DNA from: Spirochaeta sp. | Lineage (GTDB): Bacteria; Spirochaetota; Spirochaetia; DSM-27196; Alkalispirochaetaceae | DNA: 6,303 bases | NCBI GenBank assembly: GCA_027859055.1 | Contig: JAQIBO010000040.1 | Location: 1-6,303 of the forward strand | Direction: 5' to 3' | Shown here: one piece after another, positions 4,924-6,303 of the stretch | Layout: the number at the start of each line of letters is the position of its first letter | How positions within the stretch are numbered: the first letter of the stretch is position 1 | Made by a program: the position numbers and the translations under genes | Notes under the pieces: generated by a model | The model's input: only the letters and a program-made list of their open reading frames with translations | Told to the model about the DNA's origin: nothing | Database searches by the model: none

Positions 4924-5940
4924 TTACGACGCCCGGGACAGTAATTGCGCCGTGACGCTGCGGAGTGTCGCGCGATCGGCACTGTCCGGCAAACGGTCCA
5001 GTTCGCGGTGGGCGCGTCGGGTATACACTTCCGCCGCAGCGATCGCCCCCTGCCGGCCGCCGGCCTCCTCGATACGCGTCCGGACTTCATCAAGTGCCCG
5101 GTTCTCCCAGAAGCGGTTGATTCCGCCTTTCCGGGAATGTCGTCGGGCTATCTTTTCCAGTGTCCGAATCAAACGCGCCCGTTGGCCGTTGTTTGCGGCA
5201 AGAATAACCGGTAACGTCAGAATGCCCTGCTTGAGGTCAACAGCCCCCGTTTTTCCAGTCGTACGTTGCTCACCAAAGATATCAAGAACGTCGTCGATGA
5301 TCTGAAAGCCGATCCCGATGTTATACCCGATCCGACGCAGAACTTCGACACTGCGTTGATCACAATTTTCGTCACACGCTTCAGCTGCACCGATATGAAA
5401 ACTGAGTGAAAACAGGACTGCGGTCTTTCCGATAACGCGGTGAAGATATTTTCGCACCGACCACTCGCTCTCGTTGTCCGCGGTGTATTCAGACACCTCC
5501 GACTCGATGAGGTGTCCCACCGTGCCGGTCAGTAGTGACGCGTTTTCGGGTCGCGCGTAGTCGGAAACGAGAGAAAAACACCGGGCAAAAAGAAAATCAC
5601 CCATGAGTACGGCGGTACGGTCCCCATATTTACGATGAAGCGCCTTCCCCCCGCGTCGGTGCTCCGCGCCGTCAACGATATCATCATGAATCAGTGATGC
5701 GATGTGAAGCAGCTCGATCGCGGCGGCCAGGCGGATGATTCGTTCCTCCGCCGCCCGTCCTCCGGTCTGAATTCGAGCTGCCAGAATCGTAAACGCGGGA
5801 CGCAACAGTTTCGCGTCCCTGTTTGCAAGTTCCGACAGCCCCTCGGCGATAACCCCACCGGGGCGGGTCACCTCAGCACGGATTACCGCCTGAACGCGAT
5901 CAAGCTCCCGGCGTATCTCCGGGAAACCGTCCCATATCAT
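4924..5940 (-). CDS. Long-chain trans-polyprenyl diphosphate synthase
   Basis: This 338-residue all-helical isoprenyl diphosphate synthase adds isopentenyl diphosphate units to an allylic primer, making the side chain of menaquinone or another quinone. Family motifs are KLLRP (44-48, IPP binding), the first Asp-rich motif DDIVD (86-90) with the following HRRG (94-97), GKTA (171-174), the second Asp-rich motif DDVLD in GFQIIDDVLD (211-220) and the LKQG segment (236-239). The positions four and five before the first Asp-rich motif are small (S82, A81), as in long-chain enzymes such as IspB, rather than aromatic as in short-chain FPP/GGPP types; product length of about C35-C40 is inferred. The ATG overlaps the upstream stop as TGATG without a strong Shine-Dalgarno, so it is translationally coupled to the Ndh2/DoxX-like gene. 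It corresponds in kind to DmkB/HepT. A bidirectional terminator follows the gene. Confidence 0.92.
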   Translation of the reverse strand: MIWDGFPEIRRELDRVQAVIRAEVTRPGGVIAEGLSELANRDAKLLRPAFTILAARIQTGGRAAEERIIRLAAAIELLHIASLIHDDIVDGAEHRRGGKALHRKYGDRTAVLMGDFLFARCFSLVSDYARPENASLLTGTVGHLIESEVSEYTADNESEWSVRKYLHRVIGKTAVLFSLSFHIGAAEACDENCDQRSVEVLRRIGYNIGIGFQIIDDVLDIFGEQRTTGKTGAVDLKQGILTLPVILAANNGQRARLIRTLEKIARRHSRKGGINRFWENRALDEVRTRIEEAGGRQGAIAAAEVYTRRAHRELDRLPDSADRATLRSVTAQLLSRAS

Positions 5941-6303
5941 CAGTCCCGGGGTTCACCGGTGTAGAGATACGTTCGCTTGGCGATCGTCCGCTTGTTCCAC
6001 CATTTCTTGAGCCACGGCATGACCCAATGGTCGAGACCAAATCCGCGTCCTGCCCCGCCGAGCATCACAATTGACGCCGCAAGGTACCATAACAGTTCAG
6101 GGTTACCCCATCCGGAGGCGATGAACAACAGTCCAAACGCAATCGAGACAAGCGCTGCCGGGAACGTCAGCAAACCGCCTATCAGCGCAAGTCCAATCAG
6201 GACCTGTAGCACCACAACGCTTCCCTGCATCAAAAAGGCGATCGTCGGAACGTTACTGAGAACGTTCTCGGCAAACCAGGTGTAAATCCCCAGCGCTTCA
6301 ATC
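5940..6303 (-). CDS. DoxX-like membrane protein, C-terminal part, probably the membrane domain of an Ndh2-type NADH dehydrogenase (5'-partial)
   Basis: The leftward frame is open to the right window edge, so the start and most of the protein may be missing; about 120 residues are visible. They hold three hydrophobic segments (about bases 6150-6240, 6090-6150 and 6030-6090, read leftward). The motif GGAGRGFGLDHWVMPWLKKWW follows, then a basic tail ending in GEPRD. A DoxX-type helix bundle ending in a G-R-x-F-G-L-D motif and PWL is what I recall from the C-terminus of NDH-2 proteins fused to a membrane domain. I therefore infer a fused NADH:quinone oxidoreductase, but a free-standing DoxX protein is not excluded. 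Inner start codons near 6230-6233 exist (TTG, ATG), but the upstream residues continue the same hydrophobic family pattern, so they are probably not the real start. It is coupled by TGATG to the polyprenyl synthase gene. Confidence 0.7.
   Translation of the reverse strand, partial: IEALGIYTWFAENVLSNVPTIAFLMQGSVVVLQVLIGLALIGGLLTFPAALVSIAFGLLFIASGWGNPELLWYLAASIVMLGGAGRGFGLDHWVMPWLKKWWNKRTIAKRTYLYTGEPRD

Noticed and set aside
1..6303. CRISPR arrays, insertion sequences, tRNA or rRNA genes
   Set aside because: No short regularly spaced repeats, transposase motifs, terminal inverted repeats or structured RNA patterns were seen on either strand.

Overview
The window is moderately GC-rich bacterial DNA, densely coding on both strands, with AT-rich promoter gaps. 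It holds seven protein genes, two of them cut by the window edges. The organism is not certain. A lipoprotein signal, long-chain polyprenyl synthesis and a membrane-bound NADH dehydrogenase-type protein indicate a bacterium with a quinone-linked membrane. Lipoproteins with FMN-binding domains of the Tpp15/PplA type are known from spirochaetes and from Firmicutes such as Listeria. A free-living spirochaete is one guess, held with low confidence.

Left part (1-3211). The 3' two thirds of an agmatinase-type ureohydrolase gene runs rightward and converges on a leftward three-gene operon, overlapping its last gene by 79 bp. The operon, read from right to left, encodes a TetR-family repressor, a HAD-superfamily hydrolase (4-bp GTGA overlap with a strong Shine-Dalgarno) and a stand-alone NDH-2-like flavoprotein of the type also found fused to SelD. 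A good sigma70-type promoter lies just upstream of tetR, inside an inverted repeat that may be its own operator.

Middle (3212-4905). Divergent from the repressor is a small unrecognised 123-residue protein, probably starting at TTG. After it comes a strong inverted repeat whose core resembles a CRP/FNR-type site, then an extended -10 promoter. This promoter drives a 305-residue lipoprotein with two tandem FMN-binding domains. Each domain carries a DAISGAT motif of the kind that ApbE flavinyltransferases load with FMN on the threonine. A bidirectional terminator follows.

Right part (4906-6303). A leftward operon enters from beyond the right edge. Its first visible gene is the C-terminal end of a DoxX-like membrane protein, probably the membrane domain of an Ndh2-type NADH dehydrogenase. 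It is joined by a TGATG junction to a long-chain trans-polyprenyl diphosphate synthase.

A di-flavinylated lipoprotein, a quinone side-chain synthase and an Ndh2/DoxX-like membrane protein together are the main parts of flavin-based extracellular electron transfer as described in Listeria (PplA, DmkB, Ndh2). The most interesting reading is therefore that the right half is part of such an electron-export locus. The missing parts (the rest of ndh2, apbE, a MenA/UbiA prenyltransferase, EetA/EetB) would lie beyond the right edge or elsewhere in the genome.
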